From positions 87,414,793 through 87,478,792 of the forward strand of contig OX235273.1 in NCBI GenBank assembly GCA_944472155.2: a stretch of 64,000 nucleotides of DNA, in the 5' to 3' direction. Below, one piece after another: positions 1 through 13,500 of the stretch; positions within the stretch are counted from its first letter, which is position 1, and every line of letters begins with the position of its first letter. Made by a program: the position numbers and the translations under genes. The notes beneath the pieces were generated by a model. The model was not told the DNA's origin. It saw nothing but the letters and a program-made list of their open reading frames with translations, and searched no databases. This DNA comes from Trichobilharzia szidati. Taxonomy: Eukaryota; Platyhelminthes; Trematoda; Strigeidida; Schistosomatidae.

Positions 1-317
1 AACACGAAGGTGTGTACCGGTATGATGGATAGCACGTGGATGGGTAGACCATTTGATGCTATGCTTTTTAACCGTCAACCTAGGCTCAACATCTACTATC
101 CTTATATCCAGGAACACATGGTAAATTTTACAAGTGTCCCGAATAACTGGTACGACCAATGGCAGCTCGCACCACCTCACTGCAATGTAAACCCGATGTA
201 CAGACACCCGGTCCGATCCCCCTATCATTCAAAAACTCTTGCGTTGCTGACGCACAAACAGAATTGGGTTATGGTGATATCTTAAGCCAGTTTGTAGTAT
301 ACCGTGACTTATTCACG

Positions 318-1396
318 ATATTGCTATTTAATGCACGTTCCTTAATCAATAAGATATCTGAACTAAGGGCATTATTATTGATCGCCAAGCCTACTGGAGC
401 TCTGATTACTGAATCATGGTGCTCATACTCTGTATTGATGTGCATATAGGCATGGATGATTCCACTGTACACCGTGCAAATAGAGATTGCAAGCGTGGTG
501 GAGGATGTCTCATTTTTATACATAACTCATTCGTAGTCAGTAAGGTGGAAGATGAAATACTGAACGAGGTACATGATTCACTCTGGGTCGTCTTACAAGG
601 AGATAAGTACAAGCACCTCATAGGCTGCGTTTATCGAGCACCAAGCTCAAACAAAGAAACTGATGCGTTATTAGCTAAATCATTCGCACACGCCTCATCG
701 TTTGGTACTAATTACAAAATAATTGCAGGGGACTTCAATCTTCCAGAAGTCAGTTGGTTAAGTAGTTCCGGCCCCCAACGCTTCGACGAATTACTTGCCA
801 CTATCGATTGTTATGGATGGCAGAAACACGTCCAGACACCTACTCGTGGTGACAACATGTTGGACCTTGTGTTTTGTCATGACACAATCCCAGTCTCCAC
901 CTATGCTGGTAACAGATTTTCCAGTAGTGACCATAGAATGGTACTCTACTCTCTGCCTTTCTCACCACTAAATACAGGAAACAAACAGGATTCAGGGAGC
1001 TTGATATGTCGCAGTTACAAACATACAGATTATGGATTAGTCCAAGAACTCATTCGACTCTGTCACTGGGATGAATATTTTACCACTGACTCCCTGGAGG
1101 CTGTAGTGTCCCTATCTTACAGGAATGCTATCCTTTGTCTAGCTACTGTTGCTCCTAAAAAGGTAGTGAAATTAAGTAGACACCAAGCTGAATACATTCC
1201 GAGGGTATACCGCAATAAGTTAAGGAAGTTGAAGAAACAGCACCATTCCACTAAGGATATATCACTACTGCACTCAATCCATGAGTCTCTTGAATTTATC
1301 AAGCGCCAACGCTCTCAAAATGACCTCGACGGAGAAATAAGGGCACTTAAAATTACCTCCAAAGTTTACAACTTAACAACACTTCCTAAAGAGTGA
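318..1396 (+). pseudogene. LINE endonuclease domain (CR1-like), frameshifted
   Basis: This is the endonuclease that nicks target DNA for target-primed reverse transcription. Motifs seen in order are FNARSL near 324, TESW near 408, RGGGC near 496, GDFNLPEVSW near 729, LDLVF near 860 and SSSDHRMV near 922. These cover the usual Asn, Glu, Asp-x-Asn and Ser-Asp-His catalytic positions. The first two motifs are in a different frame from the rest, so a small indel around 415-470 breaks the protein. The TGA at 1394-1396 then separates it from the in-frame reverse transcriptase. Confidence 0.85.
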
Positions 1397-3148
1397 ATGC
1401 AGTCGACGAGGGACATCCCCTATTTACTTCATGACAAAGTTATCTACAATGTGCCTGCCACCATCTGTGAAATATTCAGTCAGTGGTTTGCAAACTTTGG
1501 TTTAGAAACGCACATTCCTGGTGAAACCGGCCTCCTTACTAGCTCTTTCCTCGGAAGCATAGTGTTCACAAACCAATTGATAGAACAAGCAGTTAAAAGC
1601 CTGAATCCTTCCACTAGCGCGGGACCAGATGGCCTTGCTTCTATAATTTTCAAAAACAGTGGGCGTGATACACCCCTATTACTTCTTAAATTCTTCTCAA
1701 TATCTATGGACACTGGCACTTACCCTAATGAGTGGAAAACTAGCTTCATAATTCCACACTATAAATCCGGGGATGAGGCAAACGTCCGCAATTACAGACC
1801 TACAAATATAACCCCAGTTGTCTCGCGAGTCATGGAGAAAGTTGTCAAAGATCAGTTGTCAGACTATCTACTTAAGGAAGATCTTGTTACTAGGTCTCAA
1901 CACGGATTTCTCAAAAATAGGTCTTGCGTTACTTGCCACTTCGACTTTTTCAACTGCATCACCAGTAGTCGCGAAGCACGTAAGCTAGTTGTTGTTCTCT
2001 ACTTCGACATATCTAGGGCATTTGATATGGTATCTCACAGTATTCTCTTTGAGAAGCTGTATTCATGTGGGATTCGCAATCCATTACTGAGCTGGTTAAA
2101 ATCGTTTCTAAGCAATAGGGTACAAATAACCAAGGTTGGATCTGTATTGTCTCATCCCAGGCAGATCACAAGTGGGGTTGTGCAAGGTATTGTCCTAGGT
2201 CCACTTTTATTTACAGTATACATTAACAGCATTTGCAACTGCTTCACCTCAGGTAAATCATTCCTATATGCTGACGGCCTCAAAGTCGTTTACTCCTGCT
2301 ACGCTCAAGAACTAAGCGATATGGTAAATAAAATACATCTTGAACTAAGTGGTCTCGCAACATGGTGTACTGAATCCTGTCTAAAGTTCAACATTGATAA
2401 ATGCGGCTGGATTTGTATCGGAAACAGTAACCTTGACCTGAATGTTGAAATAAATGGGCGTAAACTAGCCAAGCTCAACTCAATCGTAGATCTCGGTATC
2501 AGATACTCTAGTAACTTAACGTTCTCTGAACAAACTGATTATACCAGACGTAAAACACGAAGGCTACTAGGATGCATAACTCGCAATTTCTTTTGTTGTG
2601 AAACTAGGGTTTTATTATATAAAGTATGTGTCCGACCTATTTTAGAATACTGCCCGTTTATTCTTAGCGGACTCAGACAAAATGACAAGCTTAAATTAGA
2701 GGGAGTGCAACGGCAATTCACCTTAAGAATTCTTGGTTTAGAGAGTGGTCTCGAATACTGTGAACGTTGCGACAGACTAAGTTTAGAACCACTCTGGAAA
2801 AGACGTCTTAAGCTAAACCTAATTTTTTACTACACGCTAACTAATCTGCTCGTGCACTCCTCCGAGCCAATAATTAAACCTACCGCTGTCATCAGTTACA
2901 ATCTTAGAAATCATCACAACCTAGCTGCTATTGAGCATTGTCAGACTTACATGCGGTATAATTTCTTCTTAAATAAGTTTTCAGTCATTTGGAATAGACT
3001 ACTAGCTGATGTGTGCGATGCAAACACACTTGCGGTGTTCATCTCCTCAGTCACCAGACTGTTCAGAGATGAGAATTCACTTCTGCGTCTGACTATTACA
3101 CCCTCTTTTTCGCCCAACATAGATATTTTAAGTTCATTAAACGTGTAG
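1397..3148 (+). pseudogene. LINE reverse transcriptase (CR1-like) with YADG active site
   Basis: The frame is open for 583 residues directly after the TGA that ends the endonuclease frame. RT motifs in order are SAGPDGLAS, NYRPTNITPVVSRVMEK, QHGFLKNRSC, YFDISRAFDMVSH, GVVQGIVLGPLLF and FLYADGLKV. The last should be YADD, so the second catalytic aspartate is glycine (GAC GGC near 2271). The thumb and C-terminal part continue to the TAG at 3146. With the stop, the frameshift and the active-site change, this copy should not be able to move itself. Confidence 0.87.
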
Positions 3149-3577
3149 TTACAACAAACTACAATTATAAATTTTTATATTATTGGAAGTACATGATAGA
3201 CATTTTTACACAGGACAATAATATTAGTTCACACAATATAAAAGTTAGCATCACGGGACTAGTTAGTTAGTGCACCAAAATAACTATAATTACTAAACAG
3301 AATATAAATGTATATATACATATTAATCACTCCTTCAAGACTCCACTTGCTTTCTTTTGCGTTCTTGTTGTTTGTCTTCTTTTGTCTCTCACCATTTCAG
3401 CTTCCATTTAACTTTTTGAATGAGAATGAAGAATGTAGATATTTGCCCATTTACAATGACAAATGATCTGCAAACATTATTGGCCCCATATCTCACAATT
3501 TCCTCGTGAATTGCGCATTGCCTTCACCAACGACGCAACCTGGATTACAGTTGTGAAATATACCTTTATAACAATAA
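3149..3577. other. AT-rich intergenic stretch
   Basis: There is no coding signal here. Short TA-rich runs lie near 3305-3330. This may include the 3' UTR of the preceding LINE. Confidence 0.5.
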
Positions 3578-4090
3578 AATAGTATTGATTTATAATACTT
3601 CACGATTGTAACGTACAACATAACTGATCTTGTCTGCAAAAATAGCTTGCATTTCTTGAAAACACCCGTTTATAAGAAAATATAAACTCTCATTATTATT
3701 AGTCTACATTGAGTACAATTCACTTGTGATGTTACGATGAAAATACTGACAAAAGTATACAAGTGTATTACTTATTTTAAATTATTATCAAATTTGGATA
3801 TAAATCAAGAATAAAACTCGATGCCGTACACACTAAAGTTATATGGAGGAATTACTTCAAGCTTTATTTTTTCCCAAGTATTTGTAATCCATCCAAAACA
3901 TACTTGGGGTTTTGTGTTAATGCAAAGACAATATTTCTATATTTCTTGATGTTCTCCATTGAATGACTAGTTATCATATTGTTCCCATAGACAAAATGGC
4001 TGCAACATTATAATTTAACCATGAACCAAATTTATGTAATTTAAATAATACTTATCCATGCCTGTACAATTGGTGTGTCCTACACAGGTA
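3578..4090 (+). repeat. Dispersed repeat, copy 1 of 2
   Basis: This stretch matches 55424-55915 in the same orientation. Shared blocks include CATAACTGAT near 3619, the run around GATATTTCTATATTTCTT near 3930, and ATGCCTGTACA near 4058. The copies are diverged but collinear over about 500 bp. It lies next to the 3' side of the Gypsy remnant, so it could be an eroded LTR, but no matching copy was seen on the element's other side. Confidence 0.6.
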
Positions 4091-4318
4091 GGAAAAAATG
4101 TATTTTATTAAATAACCATTATTAAATATGTTTACTAATCGTATGTGTAATTTATCATATTGATGATGCCTGCAAACTGGCGTCCCTCATGTACAAAATG
4201 AGAATATACTATTATTTATTTATTTAAATGCTATGCAGATTTTGAACAACTCCCTGACAATAGTAGAATGCCCCATTTTCATATGATTAAGTCGTTCAGA
4301 GAAAAATGCAGTCGGTTC

Positions 4319-4663
4319 TCAGCAATTTTTCACTAGCTGATCTAGGGCCGCGTCTACCACTATTGCAAGAGAAGCATCTGTATCAGGATAATTCAGGGTT
4401 CTAGCTGTCGCCAACTCTTCTCTCAGCCACTCAATTGAGTCAGATGTCTCTAGTGACAACTGGAGGTTTTCTGGTCTCCCTCTTGATGTACGAGTCATCG
4501 GTTGCGTGTGTTGTATGCAATTGGGTACAGAGCGTCGGTAAAAATTGATCAACCCCAGAAAACTCCGACTTGCGTGGCGGATGTGAGTATGAGATGCTGT
4601 TTGATGGAATTCACTTCTTTTGGCATTGGGTGAGATACCGGTACTGCCGGTGACATATCCCAT
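4319..4663 (-). pseudogene. Gypsy RT connection / RNase H fragment
   Basis: The fragment contains FLGLINFYRRSVPNC, the hallmark of the region just after the RT palm in Gypsy pol. It is followed by a stretch ending in SLAIVVDAALDQL, which resembles the first strand of RNase H, where the first catalytic Asp lies. The frame then stops, so the rest of RNase H is missing. Confidence 0.8.
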
Positions 4664-4763
4664 GAATTCTATTGTTTCTGCCCAAAAACTCAGTGCGATT
4701 GACTGTCGTGTTTTCTTCTACTGGTTTGCGTAATATTGCCGTAATGTGATGTTCATGTGTGTT

Positions 4764-5480
4764 TCAACTGTGGCCAGAAATAGGTGGGCCATTTCTGTAT
4801 GCTTTCGCGAGTAGCGATCCCCGCATCAAGTAATCCATAAATGTTTGGAAAGTTTGTGTGGCAATCAGGTGGTCAAATAGCATCCGAACAAATTGATATA
4901 ATCCTAATGGGGTTATAATGGCTGCTTTAGGCGAGTCTTCCTCAGCCACTGGAATATTGTGATAGGTACGAACAAAGTAAATTCTAGTAATTGCTGTGGT
5001 ATTTCGAAGACTGTTAGTAAAGACTTGAACGTATGATATTGTTGTAGCGGTAAATAATTCCCCAAAATTATTGACCACAGTAATCATCACTGAACATTGG
5101 ATGTTGACCCTCACTGTTTAAGTTGACTTGTTTTGCTGAAGGCTTCCGGTCAAGCATCCATGCCGTTTGGCACTCCATCGTGTCACGTTCGTGCACGATC
5201 ACTAGCCAGCTAAGTATTCATCTCGGTCCATAAATTGGTCCCGAAATATATCTCGTAGTTTGGATGATCAACTCTTGTCTTTTGCTTTGCCTTTGGTACA
5301 CGAGGAACGAATACTATAGAAGTTTTTGTTGTAAGATCTTGCGTTAGTATACTCCATACAATACGCAAACGTCAATACCGTCGGCCTCTTAACTGTGTAC
5401 CTCTGTTGGACAGTTTTCTCAGTTAGGGTTCTGTAATCACCACCAGGCTGCCAATCAGCGAGACTTTTCTTGAGCATTAT
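4764..5480 (-). pseudogene. Gypsy reverse transcriptase fragment
   Basis: Two broken frames give the N-terminal RT motif DWQPGGDYRTLT (near 5450) and a palm segment with YHNIPVAEEDSPKAAIITPLG (near 4950), followed by FVRMLFDHL and TFQTFMDYLM. These align in order with Gypsy RT. Stops and frameshifts lie between them. Confidence 0.82.
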
Positions 5481-5749
5481 ATGTAATTACGAATCCTATC
5501 AACTACTCGGGGGCCGAATAACCCTCGGATGAAACAAGTAATCAGATTCGACTTTCGCTTTTTCAGTTTGTATGGGGCCGACCATCTTGGCTGAGGGAAC
5601 TCTGAGTGCCCTTTGGCATTATAGAATGAGTAGCCTTCTGACCAACCCTGGGAGTTTGGGTTTACTTGATGTCAGAGCTTGGAATTATGCTGGTATTTCG
5701 TGGAACCTACCAGTTGATACTGGCGGACTAGACAAATGGTGTAGGCTGA

Positions 5750-6060
5750 CTTTTCCATTCTCATACGAGGTCTCGTTGTCTGTCAAAACTCGTTTTCTGT
5801 ACCCACCAGTAAGTCACATCTTTCTAGGAAGTCTGGGACAGTGAATGCTTGGTCTAAATCAGAAACAGCGAAAAACCATGGAAGTTATACCTTAAACCCA
5901 AAATCAAGCGTCAGCGTCGCGATATGGGATTTGTTGGCTGCCTGAAGCGTAACAGAGGATTTTGGTCGTTCTGGCTCGGCCTTTGCTTTACTGTGATACT
6001 GAGTTTTGCTCACGTATTAACCAAGAAGTCTGTATCAGGGTTTTTATCTTTGACGTAGAA
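5750..6060 (-). pseudogene. Gypsy aspartic protease remnant, active site lost
   Basis: On the minus strand the frame reads FLVNT, a TGA, then AKLSI around 6025-5995, where a retropepsin has L-V-D-T-G-A. Thus Asp reads as Asn and the Gly codon has become TGA. Further on, LDFGFKV and VPDFLERCDLLV match the later protease strands, although a stop and a frame change intervene. Confidence 0.75.
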
Positions 6061-6088
6061 CAGGAAATTGTTCGAGCATCTCTTCTCA

Positions 6089-6361
6089 CTAGTCACTACC
6101 TGAGATGGGATCATTCACTTCCTTGTTGCTTGTCGGGTAGTTTAGGCAAGATGCATGGTTGCTTGCACTTTTTTGACCGTGCGCCGAACCCCAGGTCATA
6201 CCAGCAGAATTTTCCTGTTGATGTAGTTTGTTCGGGTCTACTCCCTGACCAGGAACATGCTGTACTGTGTGACCTACGTCATCTACCACATGTTCTACTA
6301 GTTGCTCCATTATTGATCTAACGTTCGTCCCTTGTTCTGAGATTATTGAGTGTTCACCCAT
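6089..6361 (-). pseudogene. Possible Gypsy gag remnant
   Basis: This 90-residue hydrophilic frame lies directly upstream (minus sense) of the protease remnant. I do not recognise a zinc knuckle or capsid motif, so the gag assignment rests on position only. Confidence 0.35.
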
Positions 6362-7553
6362 GCGTACTGTAGAAAAAACCAGTGGTGTTTATGAAGCTTT
6401 ATTTTCGAGAGCACGGCAGAGGTCAAGTGAAGCGAGGAATACCTAGTCAAACAAAGGGAAGCACATTCATCGTTTAATAGATAATAAAGCCTTGAAGATA
6501 ATAAACAAAGGGTAATTTCTGCTTGGTTGATCTTCCCATCCTTCTAAGTTCTTGAGTCACTTAAAACATCTGAGCGGCCATATTATACCCCACTGTAGGT
6601 TCCCTTCACTCCCATTGACTTGCGTGTGATACAATCCTCCTTGCTCTGCCTTCGCTGTGTTTTGTCTACTTATTCCCTCTGTACCCGTTCGTCCCAAGTG
6701 GATGGCTGCCAGCCGAAGCAAAATCTGCAAGCTCCAGGAGATACAGTGCCGGTGTACGGAAAGTTCGTTCTCTTCAAAATAAGTTAATGTATCACCTTTT
6801 CTTTGTTTCATCAAAGTTGCGGGATAGGTTATCCAGGAACCAACCAAAAGCCTAGAAGTCTTCAGGAAACTACATGAAGCGAGATCCAAGAAATCATAGG
6901 GTTTATAAAAGCTAGTTGAAAAATACTAGATATTCTAAAACCAAAATCAACTGGTGGGAACTTCTAACCAGAAACTTCCTTGAAACCGAAAATAAAAGAA
7001 AAAATAAAGTTTCATCACACGCTTCGGGAATATGACGGAATACGATCAATCAGTAACAGGGATCTCAGGTTGATAGTGTGAAAGAAATAATCAGTAATGG
7101 TATTGGTCTTCTTCATTTACTTTGAAATATGATAAGAACAAAATGTGAAACGGGGGCGAAGTTAAAGTAGATCAATTCGGAGTGGACAAACGAACCATCA
7201 ACCCAGCCAATTTAGATGAGAGTAAAGAAACAGATTAAAGCATCCACAATAAAGAAAATCAAAGAGCGTATAGAAAGGTTCCATGCAGAATATTCGCATT
7301 CTTTTTCAGTATTTCGTTTCCAGTGTGATTTTTCACCTGATTTAACTGCCTTGATGCTGTTGTGCCCTAAAAAGACGTTGGTGCGTCAGTCTCTTAAAAT
7401 CTTTATTTTTTGAATAGGTCAAAAATGTTGTTATGTGAGATTTCACTGATTTCTAACTTAAATTTTAACTCTTTGTTTCCGGGATGGTTCGGATGAGCTC
7501 GCTGTTCATGCGCCAATTTTGAAAAACACCAGCTGATTTCTGGTGTGTATCTT
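6362..7553. other. Upstream flank of ST7
   Basis: The first part (to about 6960) may be Gypsy 5' sequence; a 110-codon minus frame at 6889-6557 is unrecognised. The remainder is AT-rich and should hold the ST7 promoter and 5' UTR. No TATA box or initiator could be called with confidence. In the ST7 frame the nearest upstream stop is at 7494-7496. Confidence 0.4.
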
Positions 7554-10500
7554 ATGTGCGGGTCGGCTGTATGTTTTCACTCATCTAAACCTAGTTCAAA
7601 CATATATTCGTGGAACTTACGGTGTTTCTGGAGTACCTCTTTACTTGCTCTCACTCTATTTACTTACTTGTACCGACCAGTGAAGTTCGTTGACAGGATT
7701 GCTCATAGTATGTGGTGAATATCACTTATTTTACTGATATCTGACGTTTTTAGTTACCATGTTTTTGAATACTCTTTCACCTAAATTTTACGTCGCGCTT
7801 ACTGGGACGAGTTCTTTGATATCTGGACTTATTTTGGTAATAGGTGATAATGTTAGCTCACGTTTTCTAGATTTTTGAGTGGTGGTACTTCAAAAAGTAT
7901 GGGAAATCTTTTATTGAGCAAATTTCTTGGAATCACATATACCCACTAATTGGTGGCAGTGATGAAGACAACGATTGTGACAGTGTTGACTCGAACAGTC
8001 CAATAACAACTACTCAAGGTTTGTTTTTAATAGGCATATCATATTTTGTAGAATGTAAGGTGTGGCGAAATCCCTACAGTTTATTCAGAGGAGCAGAGTA
8101 TCGAAAGTTCTTTCGTGAGACGGGTAAAGATCCGCTAACGTATTACGATATGAACCTGTCTGCACAGGATCACCAGACATTTTTCACTTGTGAAGCAGAT
8201 GCTGGAAAACCTGAGTACGAAAGTAGGTTAGCCTTCAGTTGAACCTATTCATAGTAATGCAACTTTCATGGAGGGAGCGCAATCATGAGGAAAGAATTAA
8301 AAAGACAAAAGAAGCATTATCAAAGAACCCCGAATGCGCGACTGCTATGATCTTACTTGCGGAAGAGGAGTGTTCTTACATAGTAGACGTAAGTTGATTG
8401 CAAGTTTCGTCATAAGGTTGCTTGATTAATTTTGGATGTTGAGAAGTGGTTCCATGTACTAAAGACCAACCAGGTATCTGTTTTTATATATGGAATTCAA
8501 TGCTTATTAATCCATCCCTAACATAATATTTTTAATCTTTGTGTTTGAGACTAAGTTAAACTATAACAGTCAACGTAGTGCGAACGCATGAGCCAACCAA
8601 TCAGGAAAAATAGTGGCTTTTGCATAGCATGACGTTTGTTTACAAGAGATATACGTGGAAATACATTAAACAGGAGTATCAGTTTTTAAGTTATACCAAT
8701 TTCTGTGCACGTATTCATTGAGGTGACTGATGAGTTGTTATTGTGACCTATTTATCGCTCTTATCGTGTTTTACAGTCTTCCTCAAAAGACATCTATCGA
8801 ATTAGTATGAGTTCCTGTAAGACGATCGAAAAATATTCACTAGGAAAGTACGGATAATAAAAATAAATTATGCCAACCCTAAACTTAATCCTAAGCGTAA
8901 CCCTAAACATAACCATAACATAACTCTAATCCTCACCCTAACCCTGATCCTGCTTCTAACCCTAACCGTGATTCTATCCTTAATCGTGACTGTAACCCCA
9001 ACGAGCTATTAACCTATTGTCTAAACAGTACTTAAGAACGAGACTGGGATGAAATGTGCACTATAGTGGCATGATAGTAATAGTAAGTCTCGTTATCCAA
9101 CGAGTAGTATGCGTTCAAGATAACTGGAGCGTCCGCACTCCTGGACCGTTATGTTTTGACCTGGCTGGGTCTGATAAAATATTTCTGGAATATGTCTGAG
9201 AAAAATCAGACTGTGTCACCTAGTATTTTTTTATGTGGATCCAAAGGCTGTTGGTCGACCCAGATTTCAGTCTTATATTTGGTCACTACCCATAACACCA
9301 ATAGTCTGCTGGTCCGAGATTGTTTCAGATAATCTCACCATCAAGTTCATTTTTTGCTAAGGAAATTTAAGGAATCTATTGGATGGATTCAAGGTTATAA
9401 CTTTGTTATAACTTATGTCAAATTAATGACTTCTCAGACTTTTCAGGCTATGTAGAATGCAGAAAAGTCTGAAGATAAGCAGATCGTATGTAATGTGTAC
9501 TTCAGATTAACAGCAATTAGACGGCATAAACTCTCATGGACTAATACATAACGGAAGCAACAGTCTTCTGCCGGCTTTGTCATTGGTTGCTTATAGCTAG
9601 GTAATATATAATGCCCATTGTCGACTTGATGTCGACAGTCATCAGGTGATGCAATGCCTCTCATGTTTTAGATTATTGCCAACCAGGAACAGTTGGTTAC
9701 CTATATACAATCGTGAAAGGTGTTCACTACTCTTAGTTCTCCGGCACGACATTTCATACGTATCGCCAGTAAACTTTTTGAACTGGCTCAACTTTCTTAT
9801 TTGAGCACTAAATCCACCCGCAAAGATACATTTGTCCATGTTTTGCTTCTAGCAGCAAACGAGACAGTTTTTCTTTAAATTCATCCTTTACTTTTCCCCA
9901 GCTGAAGTTGGTGCACATTTACGTTAAGTTTACGAAGAGGCACCGACTAGCGTTAGTGTCTTTTCTTATTCTCTTAAATGCGTTCAACAACACATTTTTG
10001 ACTGTTTAATAACACTCACTTGAGGATCAAGTTTCGTGCTGTAGTGTTCAAAACAATTAGTTCGCCAGGAAGTCCATTGGAGCTACCAGAAGGAGCCCAT
10101 GATCTCCTTGGGGGAAATTCCGTAGACCCATTATTTTGCTTAGGCTGGATCACGTGAACATGTCTCACAGACGCATTATACATCCTTAATCTGGATTCGC
10201 TGTGATTTTTCATATCCATTAAACCCTAATTCTTTCTCTTTGTTACTGTTTTTCCTCAATTTTTCACTTTTTTTTCTGCCTTTGTGTGCTTCATAGAATG
10301 TGGCGACTTGAACTGCTGCATTTTTGTGCAAAGTTCTGTGTTGAAAGTCAGTATTAGGATGAAATATGTAGAGAAAAGCTTAGCCGTAACATTGCATGCT
10401 GCCACACATAACGATGCAGTGGGATGGAACATAACTTTTTTAAAATCTAACATAACAGTGTGGTGGGATTAAATGATAACTGAGGCGTTATTTATTGAAT

Positions 10501-13500
10501 TAACTGAGAATACGTATAGTGGGAATAAATCAATGCATATCCTAGGGGTCTAAAAAATTCAACTACTTCTGCAACAGATGGGAAAGAATAACTAAGTTCC
10601 AAAGTCGTTGAATTACATTCGATATGGTTATGAACAATAAATTGTGATCAAAATGTCATTCAGTAGATAATACTATTTTAATTTGTGATCTGTATTATAT
10701 AGAAATTAATATGAAATAACACTGTCAGTGGCTTCTGTTATTAGGTGATCGTGTTATATGCATTTTCACCGTGGAATTTATAGTGTAAGATGGTATAGAT
10801 TTCGTGATAGGTGCTTCTACTTTTGAATTTTTATGTAACGTTCCGAACGAAATTTGTTTCGTTCTGTATTCTAAAAAATATCTGAGTTTTTAAGGACGTT
10901 CGAAAAAGAAACTACCTTATATGGAATCTATTATTAGTCACATTGACTGACTGACTGAGTTTCGACACGCGTTCAGTTAGATACCGATTCACTTTGTTTT
11001 CATTTCCTTATCGCTTATGTTTCTCGCTCACCAGAGAAGTTTATATTGCAAAAGTTAAATGTCAGTTCTAACCCGACTAGCCATTTTGACACGACTGAGT
11101 CTTCTTGTGTTTGTAGTGTGAGTTTATTGAGGTGATTAATCTTCCATCTGATAATTCCTTGTTTGTACTGGTCAAATCCTGGTAATTTCTGACTATACCT
11201 TGCAAAGATGCTCTTTGCTCATTGTTCCAGTGAATCAGGGTCGTTCAGAAAAAAACAAAACTTCGTTTCAGGTTTAACTAAAAGTATATTAATATTCACT
11301 ACCGTACATATTTATTCAGCTAACAAGTTCTGAAGTGACACCAACCCCCGGAAATTACTAGTTTTGTAGTTGTCAGAGTAAATAATTTTGTTTCATTGCT
11401 TTATTATGACATTTTTCGTATAAATTTGCGCTCATCAACAGTTTTTAAGGTGTATCTACTTACGTGTAGTACATTTCTGTTATATAATATCGTCCATGCA
11501 TAATTCTCTTCCAGGTAGAGAAAGTTTACAAACAAGCTTACAAAGTGGCGGAGGCAAATCTTCGTCGTTCTCAACAGTTACAAAATCATAGTCCGGCACA
11601 TGAATCAATGTATCGCAGGGATATTCATGCATTTGTCTTCATTCGACGCCGACTTGCAATGTGTGCAAGAAAACTGGGCAAGTTAAAAGAAGCAATTAAA
11701 ATCATGAAAGATGTACGTATTTTGTGTTTTATCTGGACAGTAATTTTGCGTTTTTTTAATGTTAATGTTTTTAGTAGCTAACACTACATTTTTTCTAAAA
11801 TTACAAGCAGTCAATCAATTGATGTTTCAGAATCAGGGAGTTACACTGGGTAACTTATTATTGCGTTTTTGTCTGAATATTTCAAATTTAAGATAGCAGA
11901 TATTTGAATTTGCATCAGTGATTGATATTGTATGGCATTTCTTACAAACTAATCAATAAATATCTTTTAAAACTGACTATATAGACTATTATTATCTTGG
12001 GTCACTGTGTGTCCGAACATTTCTTTAACGTAAAGGAGAGAATATAGTTGTAGAGTTTTATTCATATACTAAGTATAGGAAGTGAACATGATGGACGTGG
12101 CAACTTGTTCGTAGTGAATGAAAACATCGTGTCATGTAAGGTCACTGTTTACAGTTTCCTTATTTAATGTGTTATTCTTATGTTTATATCATCCTATTTT
12201 TGTTAGTTTGTCAATATCGCCCTAGTAGTGAAGTACACTGCAAGCTTACTCAGTAATTCCATCAACCATACATAGTAAGAAGTAAATTATTTTCAGTTTT
12301 ATGTTTAAATCTTAGTCGTACTAACTGTTGTCGCACTTTTATTAATGCGTTAATTTTTAGCTTATAAAAGAATATCCGAATTTAAATTTATTCAACATTC
12401 ATGAGAATCTTATTGAATGCTATCTTGCAGCTCAACAGTATGCAGATGCTCAAGCTTTCTTGGCTAAGTACGATGGTAAGTTGCAGAAATATTAGTTTTT
12501 TTATTTGTTAACTACATAAAGTGGAAATACTTTACTGAGGTGCAGTTGTTTGCATCGGAATGAGTTCCAGCAACTGATTCTAAAAGCTCAGTAGGTCAAG
12601 CGGAGTTTGAAGTAGTAGTCCATTAGTTGAAATTTTTGTATTCTTATTATTTCCATATCTATATTTGCTATCAGCCGTATACAAGTCCCGATCGAAAGCT
12701 GCTATCTTGACGTGGTGGTCGGGCTTGAACACCGCAATGACCCAACAAGCTATACTGGTTGAGACTTATGTCGCTTGAGGTCCTACCATGCCAGAAAGGT
12801 TGTTTGGATAGCGGTTAGACAAAAAGCAGTTACCCAACCCAATGCTATGACTCAAAGTAAGTCACAAAATATCATGCCGGATCGGTCGGGGCCCGGATTA
12901 ACAACGACCGCGCTTCCTGCTGCCGTGTCACAGGGCAGAAGTGATAAATATGCTACTGAGACACATCAAATGAAAAAGAACAAACAAAAACAGGCTGCGT
13001 GTGACCGGCCTCAAGCAGTTGTCCCCTGGGCTGTGCGGTCACGCAACCAACTTCCACGGTGTGGGCAGCCGGGAAGTAACAATCGCCCTCACAATCCGAA
13101 ATGCACGCGAAACCCCTTTAATCCTCGCTCATCTTTGTCTTCATCTTCATCTCTATTATCTTGTCTTCCTTCTACTAATGCAACTCCTCTACTTAATGGC
13201 TCTTCACTTCCTCTTCACTCTGTGTGCACTGAAAACGACGGAAGCCAAAAAACCACCATCGATAGTGTCCTAAAGTCACGTCACCAATTTCATATAGGGG
13301 CATTTAATGTTAGGACACTTTGCCAAATAGGACAACAGGCATCACTAGCCAAGACTCTGGCATCCCGAGCCATTGATGTATGTTGTGTTTCAGAAACACG
13401 CATACAAGACCCAAGTGTGGTTATTCACCTAACCCCACCTGGCCAACAGGATGAATCTGCAAAATTCACCTTGAGGGTGTCAGGAGATGCGACAGCTAGC

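Larger units (their letters stand above)
1..3250 (+). mobile_element. CR1/Jockey-group non-LTR retrotransposon, near full-length coding part
   Basis: An apurinic-type endonuclease is followed by a reverse transcriptase in the order typical of CR1-like LINEs. The endonuclease-RT frame is open from 416 to 3148 except for one in-frame TGA at 1394-1396, and one frameshift near 415-470 separates the first endonuclease motifs from the rest. Sequence before about 300 may be 5' UTR or ORF1 remnant and continues off the left edge. No clear 3' terminal repeat was seen after the TAG at 3146-3148, so the right boundary is approximate. CR1-like families are abundant in schistosomes; the subfamily was not assigned. 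Confidence 0.85.
4240..6361 (-). mobile_element. Degenerate Gypsy-type LTR retrotransposon (pol and possible gag)
   Basis: Reading on the minus strand from 6361 downward, there is a gag-like segment (6361-6089), an aspartic protease (about 6060-5750), reverse transcriptase (about 5480-4764) and the start of RNase H (4663-4319). Each lies in broken frames. No integrase was found and no LTR pair could be delimited. This order is that of Ty3/Gypsy elements, such as the Boudicca type known in schistosomes. Confidence 0.8.

Noticed and set aside
5572..6321. 90- and 119-codon plus frames
   Set aside because: They are antisense to the Gypsy protease and gag region.
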